Position numbers and translations under genes: made by a program
The notes under the pieces: model-generated
Told to the model about the DNA's origin: nothing
The model's database searches: none
The model's input: the letters and a program-made list of their open reading frames with translations, nothing else
Origin: JACCZX01 sp963801035
GTDB lineage: Bacteria > Pseudomonadota > Gammaproteobacteria > Burkholderiales > Burkholderiaceae_F
Length of the DNA stretch: 64,000 nt
Direction of reading: 5' to 3'
Assembly (NCBI GenBank): GCA_963801035.1
Contig: CAWDDF010000010.1
Span: forward strand, 186,001-250,000
Part shown: positions 16,752-24,947 of the stretch, piece by piece
Numbering within the stretch: position 1 is the first letter of the stretch
How the letters are laid out: each line of letters opens with the position of its first letter

Positions 16752-17410
16752 TGCGCACTATCGCCTTGCTGTTGGCGTTGGCGCTGGCGTGCGGAAGTGC
16801 TACAGCGGGCCAACCCCAACTTAGTCCCGATGACGACGTCGACGTTGCTGCGGGTTGGAGCGCGTATCAAGCGAACGACACGGCCCGCGCGCTGGCGCAC
16901 TACCGCAAGGCGGCTGAACGCAATAACCGTGTTGCGCAATTCAACTTGGCGGTGATGCTTTTCGCTGGGGAGGGCGGCGTGCCCGACCCCGTTGCGGCAG
17001 TCGCCTGGCTGCGCAAGTCGGCTGAACGTGGCTTCCCCCGCGCGCAGTTTGGGCTTGGACTACTTTACGAGCGAGGCGAGCATGTGAGCCGGTCGCAGGA
17101 AGATGCGACCTCGTGGTTTCGAAAGGCGGCAGAACAGAATCATCTGCAGGCGCAGGTGAGTTTGGCGACTCAGTATTTCCTCGGCCGCGGCGTGGCGCGC
17201 GATTTCAAGCAGGCAGCACACTGGTATCAGCGTGCGGCCGATCAGGGCGATGAAGCGTCAGCCTATATCGTTGCAAGCCTGTATGAGAAGGGCGACGGGG
17301 TCGAGCAGAATTTTTCCCGCGCCTGGTATTACTACAGCGTGGCCGCCAGTGGTGGTGAGCCGGCGGCAATCATGAAGGCGCGTGAGATGCACGGCAAGTT
17401 GCCGCGCTAG
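16751..17410 (+). CDS. Periplasmic Sel1-like/TPR repeat protein
   Basis: 219 residues. A signal peptide (about residues 1-20, 'MRTIALLLALALACGSATAG') is followed by about five Sel1-type repeats, for example 'AQFNLAVMLFAGEGGVPDPVAAVAWLRKSAERG' and its successors with the A-x-x-x-L-G-x-x-Y pattern. Such repeats mediate protein contacts; no catalytic motif is seen. ATG 16751 overlaps the tatC stop by one base, so it is probably in the tat transcript. Partner unknown. Confidence 0.85.
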   Translation: MRTIALLLALALACGSATAGQPQLSPDDDVDVAAGWSAYQANDTARALAHYRKAAERNNRVAQFNLAVMLFAGEGGVPDPVAAVAWLRKSAERGFPRAQFGLGLLYERGEHVSRSQEDATSWFRKAAEQNHLQAQVSLATQYFLGRGVARDFKQAAHWYQRAADQGDEASAYIVASLYEKGDGVEQNFSRAWYYYSVAASGGEPAAIMKAREMHGKLPR

Positions 17411-17434
17411 TTGCAACCGCGCGCAACCGAAGGC

Positions 17435-18595
17435 TTATCGCGCGCGTGGCGTAGGCCGCTCTCCTACGGCGACGTTCACGTCGAGTTCTCTTCCGGCCCG
17501 CACGACTCTCACCTTGGCGTCGGAGCCGGGCGGCAGCTGCGAAATCTGGTTCAGCATCGCTTTGCTGTTGACGACCGGCTGCCCGTTGATGCTCAGCATC
17601 ACGTCACCGGGCTCGAGGCCGGCCTTGCCGGCGGGACTCGCGCGCTGCACGCCTTTAAGGACCACGCCGTCGTCGCGGCCCAGCCGCAGCAATCCGGCCA
17701 TTTCTGGCGTGATGTCCTCCGGCTCGACGCCAAAAAATCCGCGCTGCACCTTGCCGGTCTTGATCAGCTGATCCATCACTTGCGTGACCAGTGTCGAAGG
17801 AATCGCAAAACCGATGCCGATCGAACCACCGGTGCGAGAAAAGATCGCGGTGTTGATGCCGACCAGATTGCCGTTTGAATCGACCAGCGCGCCGCCCGAG
17901 TTGCCCTGGTTTATCGCAGCGTCGGTTTGAATGAAGTTTTCGAACGTGTTGATGCCGAGGTTGGTACGTCCGAGCGCCGACACGATGCCCATCGTGACGG
18001 TCTGACCGACGTCAAACGGATTGCCGATCGCCAGCACCACGTCGCCGACCTGCAAAGAATCCGAGCGCCCGAATGTGATCACAGGCAGATCGCGCGCTTC
18101 GATTTTCAGCACCGCGAGGTCGCTTTCCGGATCGGCGCCGACCAGCTTGGCCTCGAATTGGCGGCCGTCGGAAAGCGCCACCGCAATTTCATCGGCGGCC
18201 TGTACGACGTGATTGTTGGTGAGGACAAAGCCGTCGCGGGTGGCGACCACACCGGAGCCGAGGCTTGCGATCCGATCGTTGCCGCGCGCGTCCCCAAAGA
18301 AATAACGGTAAAGCGGATCGTCGCCTGCCCCTCGACGTCGCACCTCCTTAGTCGTATAAACGTTGACGACCGCGGGCGCGGCGAGTTTGACGGCACCCCC
18401 ATACGAAGTCAGCGCGTTGGCGCGCGTGTCCGGAACCACCGCGTGCTTGATGCCGAGGCTCTCCGCGGCAGGCAATGGCGCGGGCGTGTCCAGGCGCCGC
18501 GAAAGCCATTCAGGCCGCAGCGTTGAAATGATGAACAGCAGCGCCAGACCGATCGTGGTCGCTTGAGCAAAGACGAGCCAAAGGCGGCGGATCAT
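17435..18595 (-). CDS. DegS/DegQ-like periplasmic serine protease with one PDZ domain
   Basis: 386 residues. An N-terminal membrane anchor (about residues 6-27) precedes the trypsin-like domain with the triad His in 'TNNHVVQ', Asp in 'SDLAVLKI' and Ser in 'NQGNSGGAL'. A single C-terminal PDZ domain ('PAGKAGLEPGDVMLSINGQ') ends the chain. One PDZ plus an uncleaved anchor is the DegS architecture (envelope-stress site-1 protease), though many Betaproteobacteria annotate it as DegQ. It converges on the Sel1 gene with a 24-bp gap. Confidence 0.9.
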   Translation of the reverse strand: MIRRLWLVFAQATTIGLALLFIISTLRPEWLSRRLDTPAPLPAAESLGIKHAVVPDTRANALTSYGGAVKLAAPAVVNVYTTKEVRRRGAGDDPLYRYFFGDARGNDRIASLGSGVVATRDGFVLTNNHVVQAADEIAVALSDGRQFEAKLVGADPESDLAVLKIEARDLPVITFGRSDSLQVGDVVLAIGNPFDVGQTVTMGIVSALGRTNLGINTFENFIQTDAAINQGNSGGALVDSNGNLVGINTAIFSRTGGSIGIGFAIPSTLVTQVMDQLIKTGKVQRGFFGVEPEDITPEMAGLLRLGRDDGVVLKGVQRASPAGKAGLEPGDVMLSINGQPVVNSKAMLNQISQLPPGSDAKVRVVRAGRELDVNVAVGERPTPRAR

Positions 18596-18714
18596 CGAGG
18601 TGGTTTCGGGACGGGGTGGACCGATTTCATATCAGGGCAAGCATTATTCCTCACACGCCCGGCGACCGGAGCGCCGCTGATCCGCGCGCCGGCACCGCAC
18701 CGCCGAGCCGGCAC

Positions 18715-19134
18715 TCAACGCCGCTTCAGTTCATCGCGAATCTCACGCAGCAGCACGACGTCCTCCGGAGCGGGAGCAGCCGTTGCGTCCAGACGCGAGC
18801 GCACGCGGTTGGCGCCCTTGATCATCCAGAAAATCACGAATGCGAGAATGACGAAGTTCAGCAGGATCGTGATGAAATTACCCCATGCCAGCACGACTGC
18901 GGACGCGCGTGCTGCCGCCAGCGGTGTTCCCGGTGCAACGCTTCCCGACAGCACGATGTATTGATTGGAGAAATCGACTGCACCGCCGGTTGTCGCGTTG
19001 ATCGCAGGCATCACAACGTCGTTGACCAGCGAATCGACGATTTTGCCGAAGGCTGCGCCGATGATGATGCCCACCGCCAGGTCGATGACATTGCCCTTGA
19101 CGGCGAAGTCGCGGAACTCCTTAAGCATTCCCAT
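18715..19134 (-). CDS. mscL: MscL, large-conductance mechanosensitive channel
   Basis: 139 residues. 'MLKEFRDFAVKGNVIDLAVGIIIGAAFGKIVDSLVNDVVMP' is the conserved N-terminal helix and first membrane helix; a second membrane helix ('GNFITILLNFVILAFVIFWMIK') and the cytoplasmic helical bundle 'LLREIRDELKRR' follow. The channel opens under membrane tension and releases solutes on hypo-osmotic shock. ATG 19134 is chosen because it starts the conserved region and has 'GGAG' upstream; the open frame reaches further 5' without conservation. Confidence 0.96.
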   Translation of the reverse strand: MGMLKEFRDFAVKGNVIDLAVGIIIGAAFGKIVDSLVNDVVMPAINATTGGAVDFSNQYIVLSGSVAPGTPLAAARASAVVLAWGNFITILLNFVILAFVIFWMIKGANRVRSRLDATAAPAPEDVVLLREIRDELKRR

Positions 19135-19354
19135 GGGCTTCTCCGGATGTGTTGACCGCAAAGTGTAGCGATCTGAGTGGAAATCGCGACGACGGATCAA
19201 GTAGAATGCCGCGCTGCTTCGCAGGGTGACCGCGGCGCGTTTTCGAAGCAATTTGCTCAGCAATCGCAATTGGTTCGCAAATCGCACCCGTCGTTATTGT
19301 GCGTGCGCCCGCTTCGTCAACTCCTAACGCCTCACCCCTTGATCTGGGATTTTC

Positions 19355-19978
19355 ATGTCGACGACCACCATCACCGAGAGTGGCGAGCCTTTAGATAAGC
19401 CGATTGACAAGGAACGACGAGCCACGATCGCTGTGGCTGCGGCCGTTGGCGGTGCCGGCGTCGTTGCCGCTGCCGTGCCCTTCGTCACGTCGTTGATGCC
19501 GTCAGAACGCGCAAAGGCGGCGGGCGCTCCGGTCGAGGCTGATATTGCCGGCATGGCGCCAGGCGAAATGCGTTCGTTCGAGTGGCAGGGCCGCCCGGTG
19601 TGGATCTTGAATCGCACGCCGCAGATGCTGCAATCGATTCGTAAGGCCGATAGCGAAGTCGCCGATCCGAAGTCCCTGCGCACGGCGTATCCGACGCCAG
19701 CCTATGCCCGCAACGAATATCGCTCGATCAAGCCCGAGTATTTCGTAGCGATCGGCATCTGCACGCACCTGGGGTGCAATCCGATCGGGCCCTTTGCGCC
19801 CGGCGCCAATGCGATGTTGGGCACCGATCCTGGCTTCGTTTGCCCGTGCCACGGCTCGACGTTCGACCTGGCCGGCCGCGTTTACAAGAACAAGCCGGCA
19901 CCCGATAACTTGCCAGTGCCGGCGCATAAATACCTTTCCGCAAGTGTCGTGCTGATCGGCGACGACTCGAAGGGCTGA
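19355..19978 (+). CDS. petA: PetA, Rieske iron-sulfur subunit of cytochrome bc1
   Basis: 207 residues. An N-terminal membrane helix (about residues 25-45) follows a charged stretch 'KERRATI', the likely Tat-type signal region. The [2Fe-2S] ligands are in 'CTHLGC' and 'CPCHGS', 40 residues apart in the expected Rieske domain. It oxidises ubiquinol and passes electrons to cytochrome c1. First gene of the petABC operon. Confidence 0.96.
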   Translation: MSTTTITESGEPLDKPIDKERRATIAVAAAVGGAGVVAAAVPFVTSLMPSERAKAAGAPVEADIAGMAPGEMRSFEWQGRPVWILNRTPQMLQSIRKADSEVADPKSLRTAYPTPAYARNEYRSIKPEYFVAIGICTHLGCNPIGPFAPGANAMLGTDPGFVCPCHGSTFDLAGRVYKNKPAPDNLPVPAHKYLSASVVLIGDDSKG

Positions 19979-19983
19979 CCGCG

Positions 19984-21366
19984 ATGGCGGAACACAAAAC
20001 CGAATACACCGGGCTGCTGGGATGGATGGACGCCCGGATGCCGACAGTCATGTCGGAATTCAAGAAGCACGCGTCGGAGTATTACGCGCCGAAGAATTTC
20101 AACTTCTGGTACATCTTCGGCGGCATCGCAATCGTCGTTCTGGTGCTGCAGATTCTGACTGGCATTTTTCTGACGATGCACTACAAGCCGGATGCAAATC
20201 TGGCGTTCGCGTCGGTCGAATACATCATGCGCGATGTGCCGGGCGGATGGTTCATCCGCTACATGCATTCCACCGGCGCGTCGTTTTTCTTCATCGTCGT
20301 CTATCTGCACATGTTTCGTGCGCTGCTGTACGGCAGTTACCGCAACCCGCGCGAACTGATCTGGATTTTCGGCTGTCTGCTCTTTCTGATGCTGATGGCG
20401 GAAGCGTTCTTTGGTTACCTGCTGCCGTGGGGCCAGATGAGCTACTGGGGCGCGCAGGTGATCGTCAATTTGTTCGGTGCGATTCCGCTGATCGGTCCCG
20501 AGCTGGCGATTTTCATCCGTGGTGACTACGTCGTAGGCGACGCCACGCTAAGCCGCTTCTTCGCGCTCCATGTGATTGCGATTCCGCTGCTATTGCTGGG
20601 TCTGGTAGTCGCACACATCATCGCGCTACATGACGTCGGTTCCAACAATCCGGACGGCGTCGAGATCAAGGCGCACAAGGATGCGCAGGGCCGACCGCTC
20701 GACGGCGTGCCATTTCATCCGTACTACACGGTGCACGACCTTTACTGGCTATCGATCTTCCTGATCCCATTTTTTGCGGTCGTATTTTTCTGGCCCGAAA
20801 TGGGCGGCTACTTTCTGGAGTGGAACAACTTCATCCCGGCTGACCCGCTGCAGGGGCCGACACATATCGCGCCGCTGTGGTACTTCACGCCGTATTACTC
20901 GATCCTGCGCGCAACGACGGAGCAATTCATGATCGTGCTCGCGATCGGAACGCTCGGCTTGGCAGCGCTGGTACTGCTGACAATCTCCAATTCGATCGCG
21001 CGCGGTGCAATCGCTGTCGGAACGATCGTGCTGTTGCTCGGCTACTTCACCCTCGATCCGAAGTTCTGGGGCGTTGTGCTGATGGGCGTGTCGGTGATGA
21101 TTTTCTTTGGGATGCCATGGCTTGACCGTTCGCCCGTGCGGTCGATGCGGTATCGCCCCTCGTGGCATTTTGCGCTGCTGATCGCATGGGTCGTCGCCTT
21201 CCTGATACTCGGTTATCTGGGCACGCAATCGCCGACACCGACCGCTACTGTGGTCGCGCAGGTATTGACGCTGTTTTACTTCGCGTTCTTTGCGTTAATG
21301 CCGTGGTGGAGCCGGATGGGAACTTTTAGACCCGTTCCGGAGCGCATCACTTTTGCGGCGCACTAG
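19984..21366 (+). CDS. petB: PetB, cytochrome b subunit of cytochrome bc1
   Basis: 460 residues with about nine hydrophobic segments; heme-ligand histidines lie in 'FIRYMHSTGASFFFIVVYLHMFR' and 'FFALHVIAIPLLLLGLVVAHIIALH'. 'PWGQMSYWGAQVIVNLF' borders the quinol site. The Qo motif reads 'PLWY' ('APLWYFTPYYSILRA') rather than the textbook PEWY. Six bases separate it from petA. Complex III electron transfer and proton translocation in the inner membrane. Confidence 0.96.
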   Translation: MAEHKTEYTGLLGWMDARMPTVMSEFKKHASEYYAPKNFNFWYIFGGIAIVVLVLQILTGIFLTMHYKPDANLAFASVEYIMRDVPGGWFIRYMHSTGASFFFIVVYLHMFRALLYGSYRNPRELIWIFGCLLFLMLMAEAFFGYLLPWGQMSYWGAQVIVNLFGAIPLIGPELAIFIRGDYVVGDATLSRFFALHVIAIPLLLLGLVVAHIIALHDVGSNNPDGVEIKAHKDAQGRPLDGVPFHPYYTVHDLYWLSIFLIPFFAVVFFWPEMGGYFLEWNNFIPADPLQGPTHIAPLWYFTPYYSILRATTEQFMIVLAIGTLGLAALVLLTISNSIARGAIAVGTIVLLLGYFTLDPKFWGVVLMGVSVMIFFGMPWLDRSPVRSMRYRPSWHFALLIAWVVAFLILGYLGTQSPTPTATVVAQVLTLFYFAFFALMPWWSRMGTFRPVPERITFAAH

Positions 21367-21372
21367 AAAGCG

Positions 21373-22248
21373 ATGAGAGCGCCCATGAAAACATTCGCGG
21401 CACGCATTGCGTTTTTCGCGATACTCGTAGCGGCACTCGGGCCGTCTTCAGCACTCGCGTCTGAAGCGGGTGTTCCGATGGATACCTGGCCGGTCGATCG
21501 CGTCCAGAACCCGGCGGCGCTGCAAAACGGGGCGCGTTTGTTTGCAAGCTATTGCATCGGGTGCCACAGTGCAAGCCTGGTACGTTGGAATCGGCTGCAG
21601 GAAATCGGTCTGACCGATGCTCAGATTCAGCAATTTCTGATCTTCGGAAATCAGAAGGTCGGCGACACGATCCGCAATCCCGCGTCGCCATCGGATCAGA
21701 AGCGCTGGTTTGGCAAGGCTCCTCCGGATTTGTCCGTTATTACGCGCGCGCGCACCGCGGCCGGTCATGCAGGCACCGACTACATCTATACCCTGCTGCG
21801 CGGCTATTACCGCGACGCCGGCTCGCCGACCGGGTGGAACAACGTCGTCTACCCGAATATCGCAATGCCGCACGTCTTCTGGTACGAGCAAGGGCCACGC
21901 GAAGCCAGAATCGAATTCACCGAAGCACGTAAGGATGCGAAAACCGGGGCCGTCCAGCAAGTGCATGTGGCAACGACCTACGATGCAGCGGGTGTGGCGT
22001 CGCGAACCGAAACACCGGCGACGAATCACGGTGGGGAACACATCAGCTATTCGTTCAAGCCGCAGAACGTGGACCAGTCTCGGCGCTTCGACAATGACGC
22101 TGCCGATCTGGTTGCGTTCCTATCGTTTATGACTGATCCGACTGCGGGAAAGCGCACGCAGATTGGTGTGTGGGTGTTGATATTTCTCGCACTCTTCACC
22201 GTGGTCACGTGGCGGCTCAACGCCGTCTACTGGAAAGGCCTCAAGTAG
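21373..22248 (+). CDS. petC: PetC, cytochrome c1 subunit of cytochrome bc1
   Basis: 291 residues. Signal peptide (about residues 1-27), heme c motif 'CIGCH' in 'FASYCIGCHSASLVRWNRL', the distal ligand region 'NIAMPHVFW', and a C-terminal membrane anchor 'IGVWVLIFLALFTVVTWRLNAVYWKGLK'. It takes electrons from the Rieske centre and gives them to soluble cytochrome c. Start 21373 gives 'MRAPMK'; ATG 21385 is an alternative. Confidence 0.96.
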   Translation: MRAPMKTFAARIAFFAILVAALGPSSALASEAGVPMDTWPVDRVQNPAALQNGARLFASYCIGCHSASLVRWNRLQEIGLTDAQIQQFLIFGNQKVGDTIRNPASPSDQKRWFGKAPPDLSVITRARTAAGHAGTDYIYTLLRGYYRDAGSPTGWNNVVYPNIAMPHVFWYEQGPREARIEFTEARKDAKTGAVQQVHVATTYDAAGVASRTETPATNHGGEHISYSFKPQNVDQSRRFDNDAADLVAFLSFMTDPTAGKRTQIGVWVLIFLALFTVVTWRLNAVYWKGLK

Positions 22249-22311
22249 TTTGACCTGCAGGCTTAGGGGAATGTGCGATCTGCAGGCTCTGATAAAAACA
22301 AAGGGATAACA

Positions 22312-22914
22312 ATGATGGTGCTTTACTCCGGAACAACTTGCCCATTTTCGCAGCGCTGCCGCTTCGTGCTGTTCGAGAAGGGAATGGACTTCGAAATTCG
22401 CGACGTCGATTTATTCAACAAGCCCGAGGACATCAACACGATGAATCCGTACGGCCAGGTCCCAATCCTGGTCGAGCGCGATCTCGTGCTGTACGAATCG
22501 AACATCATCAACGAATACATCGACGAGCGCTTTCCGCATCCTCAATTGATGCCGGCCGATCCGGTGATGCGCGCCCGCACGCGGCTGTTCCTGTTCAACT
22601 TCGAGCGCGAGCTGTTCGTGCACGTGCAAACGCTCGAGAACAGCAACAACCAGAAAGCGATGGAAAAGGCGCGGGCGACGATTCGCGATCGGTTGACGCA
22701 GCTGTCTCCGATCATGCTGAAGAACAAGTACATGCTCGGCGACGATTTTTCGATGCTTGACGTCGCGCTGGCGCCGTTGTTGTGGCGACTGGACCACTAC
22801 GGTATCGATCTGCCCAAGACCGCCGCGCCGCTGATGAAATACGCCGAACGCATGTTTTCGCGGCCGGCTTATATTGAGGCGCTGACGCCATCTGAAAAGG
22901 TAATGCGCCGGTAA
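22312..22914 (+). CDS. sspA: SspA-like stringent starvation protein A (GST fold)
   Basis: 200 residues. Glutathione-S-transferase fold: thioredoxin-like 'VLYSGTTCPFSQRCRFVLFEKGMDFEI', 'NPYGQVPILVERDLVLYESNIINEYIDE', then the helical domain ending 'RPAYIEALTPSEKVMRR'. SspA binds RNA polymerase and affects stationary-phase and acid-stress transcription. The petABC-sspA-sspB order is common in Betaproteobacteria. ATG 22312 (or 22315) is chosen; a 9-bp repeat CTGCAGGCT occurs twice in the gap upstream. Confidence 0.92.
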   Translation: MMVLYSGTTCPFSQRCRFVLFEKGMDFEIRDVDLFNKPEDINTMNPYGQVPILVERDLVLYESNIINEYIDERFPHPQLMPADPVMRARTRLFLFNFERELFVHVQTLENSNNQKAMEKARATIRDRLTQLSPIMLKNKYMLGDDFSMLDVALAPLLWRLDHYGIDLPKTAAPLMKYAERMFSRPAYIEALTPSEKVMRR

Positions 22915-22927
22915 AATTGCGTCCAAC

Positions 22928-23413
22928 ATGGCTGATGTTTCAACCAAGCCGTATCTGATCCGCGCGATCCACGAGTGGTGCGCCGACTCGGGTCTGACGC
23001 CGTATATCGCGGTGCTCGCAGACGCCGGCGTCAATGTGCCGCAGGAGTTCGTCAAGAACGGCGAGATCGTGCTGAACATTTCACCGCTGGCGACCAATCG
23101 CTTGAAGCTCGGAAACGAATCGATCGAGTTTCAGGCCCGGTTCGGCGGCGTGGCGCGTGAAGTGACGGTGCCGGTCGACAAGGTGATTGCCGTCTATGCG
23201 CGCGAGAACGGGCAGGGCATGGCGTTCGATGTGCCGCGCAATGTGACGAGCTGTCGAAGACCCGGCGCTTGCCGACAACGATGGCGCCAAGACACTGCCG
23301 GGTCCCACGCCGATGGCGCTGGTGCCGGTGCGAGCGCCGGTTACCGAGCGCCGACAACAACGAGCCGAGCGATCCCCCGCCGGCACCACGGCGCGGTGAT
23401 CGACCCAAGCTGA
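22928..23413 (+). CDS. sspB: SspB, ClpXP specificity-enhancing factor, with a frame-broken C-terminus
   Basis: The first about 107 residues are a normal SspB adaptor domain ('KPYLIRAIHEWCADSGLTPYI', 'LNISPLATNRLKLGN', 'ARFGGVAREV', 'YARENGQGMAFD'), which binds ssrA-tagged proteins and delivers them to ClpXP. After about 23243 the in-frame tail is Arg/Cys/His-rich and unlike the family. The expected acidic and Pro-rich linker ('AVEDPALADNDGAKTLPG') is in the next frame (from about 23250) and the ClpX-binding-like end 'RGDRPKLTRIK' is in a third frame, closing at TAG 23425-23427. Two +1 shifts would restore a normal protein ending at 23427. Confidence 0.88.
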   Translation: MADVSTKPYLIRAIHEWCADSGLTPYIAVLADAGVNVPQEFVKNGEIVLNISPLATNRLKLGNESIEFQARFGGVAREVTVPVDKVIAVYARENGQGMAFDVPRNVTSCRRPGACRQRWRQDTAGSHADGAGAGASAGYRAPTTTSRAIPRRHHGAVIDPS

Positions 23414-23452
23414 CGCGCATCAAGTAGAGTCGCGCGGCTTGCAGCATCTGCG

Positions 23453-23528
23453 GCCGGCATAGCTCAGTTGGTAGAGCAACGGTTTTGTAAACCGAAGGTC
23501 GGGGGTTCGAGTCCCTCTGCCGGCACCA
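23453..23528 (+). tRNA. tRNA-Thr (anticodon TGT)
   Basis: 76 bases including the encoded CCA. Acceptor stem GCCGGCA/TGCCGGC, D arm starting GCTC, anticodon loop TTTGTAA with TGT at 23486-23488, and T arm GGGGGTTCGAGTCCCTC. The outermost anticodon-stem pair (27-43) is A-A. It reads ACA codons. It lies 25 bases after the restored sspB stop. Confidence 0.96.
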
Positions 23529-23548
23529 AGCAACAACGTCCGAAAAAA

Positions 23549-23573
23549 AACCGCGGCATTGCCGCGGTTTTTT
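23549..23573. terminator. Bidirectional rho-independent terminator between tRNA-Thr and the cold-shock gene
   Basis: An A-run (8 A) is followed by the stem CCGCGGC-ATT-GCCGCGG and then a run of six T. The symmetry lets it end both the forward tRNA transcript and the reverse cold-shock transcript, whose stop codon is 20 bases away. Confidence 0.88.
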
Positions 23574-23592
23574 CTGGTGCGATGTAGCGATA

Positions 23593-23796
23593 TTACGACG
23601 GACGGATTTCCGCAGCTTGCGGGCCCTTCGCGCCTTCCTTCACCACGAATTCGACGCGCTGTCCTTCAGTCAGCGACTTGAAGCCGCCGGCCTGAATTTC
23701 AGAGAAGTGCGCGAACAAATCCTTGCCGCCATCTTCGGGCGTGATGAAACCAAAGCCTTTTGCGTCGTTAAACCACTTGACGGTACCTGTTGCCAT
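23593..23796 (-). CDS. CspA-family cold-shock protein
   Basis: 67 residues, a single cold-shock domain with RNP1 'KGFGFI' and RNP2-like 'DLFAHF', starting 'MATGTVKWFNDAKGFGFI'. Binds single-stranded RNA/DNA and melts mRNA structure. The upstream region on this strand is AT-richer and free of ORFs for at least 150 bases, consistent with the long leader typical of csp genes, but no individual promoter element was clear enough to mark. Confidence 0.95.
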   Translation of the reverse strand: MATGTVKWFNDAKGFGFITPEDGGKDLFAHFSEIQAGGFKSLTEGQRVEFVVKEGAKGPQAAEIRPS

Positions 23797-24073
23797 TTTT
23801 ACGTTCCTAGATATGAGTTCAAAACAAATCGGCGGCCGGAAAAGTCCAGCAGCGAGCTAACGATCAAGGAGACGTACCTGATAAAAAAGACGCGCCGTTG
23901 TTTTACGAACCAAGCAACAGGCCAGAGATAACCGGAGAACGACAGACTCAAGCGAAAGCGAGGCAGAGTGTAGGCTATTTTTCAACCTCGTGCCGGGTCG
24001 CCGTGGCCACCCGAAGTTCGCTTGCCTTGGCCTCGGCACGGTATTCGCCACTCGTCCGCGGGACATAAAAGCG

Positions 24074-24793
24074 ATGCCAACCGTGCCTAATCCTCGAAAG
24101 AACCAGCTGCTCGCCGCGCTTCCGGACGCCGAGTGGCAGCGTTGGCTGCCGCAGCTCGAATGGGTCGAGATGCCGCTCGGTCAGGTGCTGTACGAGTCGG
24201 GCACCACGTTGAGCCATGTGTACTTTCCGCTGACGGCCATTGTTTCGCTGTTGTATGTGATGGAAAACGGCGCCTCGGCCGAGATCGCCGTTGTCGGTAA
24301 CGAGGGCATCGTCGGTATCTCGTTGTTCATGGGAGGCGAGTCGACTCCGAGTCGTGCCGTGGTGCAAAGCGCCGGCCATGGTTACCGTCTGAATGCTCAG
24401 ACCATGAAAGACGAGTTCAACCGGGCGGGCCCGGTGCTGCATCTGTTGCTGCGCTACACACAGGCGCTGATCACCCAGATGGCACAGACGGCGGTGTGCA
24501 ACCGGCACCACACGCTGGACCAACAGTTGTGCCGCTGGCTGCTGCTGAGCTTGGACCGCCTGCAGGGCAATGACCTGATGATGACGCAAGAGTTGATCGC
24601 CAATATGCTCGGCGTACGCCGCGAAGGGGTAACCGATGCGGCGCTGAAGCTGCAGAAAGTCGGCCTGATCCGCTACACGCGCGGCCACATCTCGGTGCTG
24701 GATCGCGCAGGGCTGGAGCAGCGTACATGCGAGTGTTACGCAGTCGTCAAGAACGAGTACGACCGGCTGCTTCCCGAAAAGCTGGCCACTTAG
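24074..24793 (+). CDS. Crp/Fnr-family transcriptional regulator
   Basis: 239 residues from ATG 24074. N-terminal cyclic-nucleotide-binding-like beta barrel ('MPLGQVLYESGTTLSHVYFPLTAIVSLL', 'IAVVGNEGIVGI'), dimer helix, then a winged helix-turn-helix ('MTQELIANMLGVRREGVTDAALKLQKVGLI'). The recognition helix keeps Arg-Glu ('RREGVT') as in CRP. The FNR iron-sulfur cysteine set is not present. The ligand is unknown. The open frame extends to 23990 without conservation. A CRP-like dyad follows the gene at 24837. Confidence 0.87.
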   Translation: MPTVPNPRKNQLLAALPDAEWQRWLPQLEWVEMPLGQVLYESGTTLSHVYFPLTAIVSLLYVMENGASAEIAVVGNEGIVGISLFMGGESTPSRAVVQSAGHGYRLNAQTMKDEFNRAGPVLHLLLRYTQALITQMAQTAVCNRHHTLDQQLCRWLLLSLDRLQGNDLMMTQELIANMLGVRREGVTDAALKLQKVGLIRYTRGHISVLDRAGLEQRTCECYAVVKNEYDRLLPEKLAT

Positions 24794-24836
24794 TCCACGC
24801 GATTGGGGGCGACCTCCCCGAATCAAGGTAGCTTCT

Positions 24837-24852
24837 TGTGCGTTAGCGCACA
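24837..24852. promoter_or_regulatory. CRP/FNR-type dyad TGTGCGTTAGCGCACA
   Basis: The arms TGTGCG and CGCACA are a perfect inverted repeat around TTAG, so the site reads TGTG-N8-CACA with the same 16-bp geometry as the CRP consensus TGTGA-N6-TCACA (four of five bases per half-site). It lies between the Crp/Fnr-type gene and the diguanylate cyclase gene, 95 bp upstream of the latter. It could equally be a small hairpin in the transcript. Confidence 0.4.
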
Positions 24853-24947
24853 GACGCTGCTCGCTGCCTTACATATGGTGCTTCCCGCAACAACCAGTCA
24901 GCTAGGCGTCTGGTCGTTTCCATACAGACACTGGAGCAAACTGAAAA

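Noticed and set aside
23240..23427. Programmed ribosomal frameshifting in sspB
   Set aside because: Two successive shifts without a slippery heptamer or nearby structure are needed, and other genes in the region show similar breaks, so error or mutation is more likely.
23453..23528. tRNA-Thr as an integration site
   Set aside because: No integrase and no direct repeat of the tRNA 3' end was seen downstream; genes on both sides are conserved housekeeping genes.
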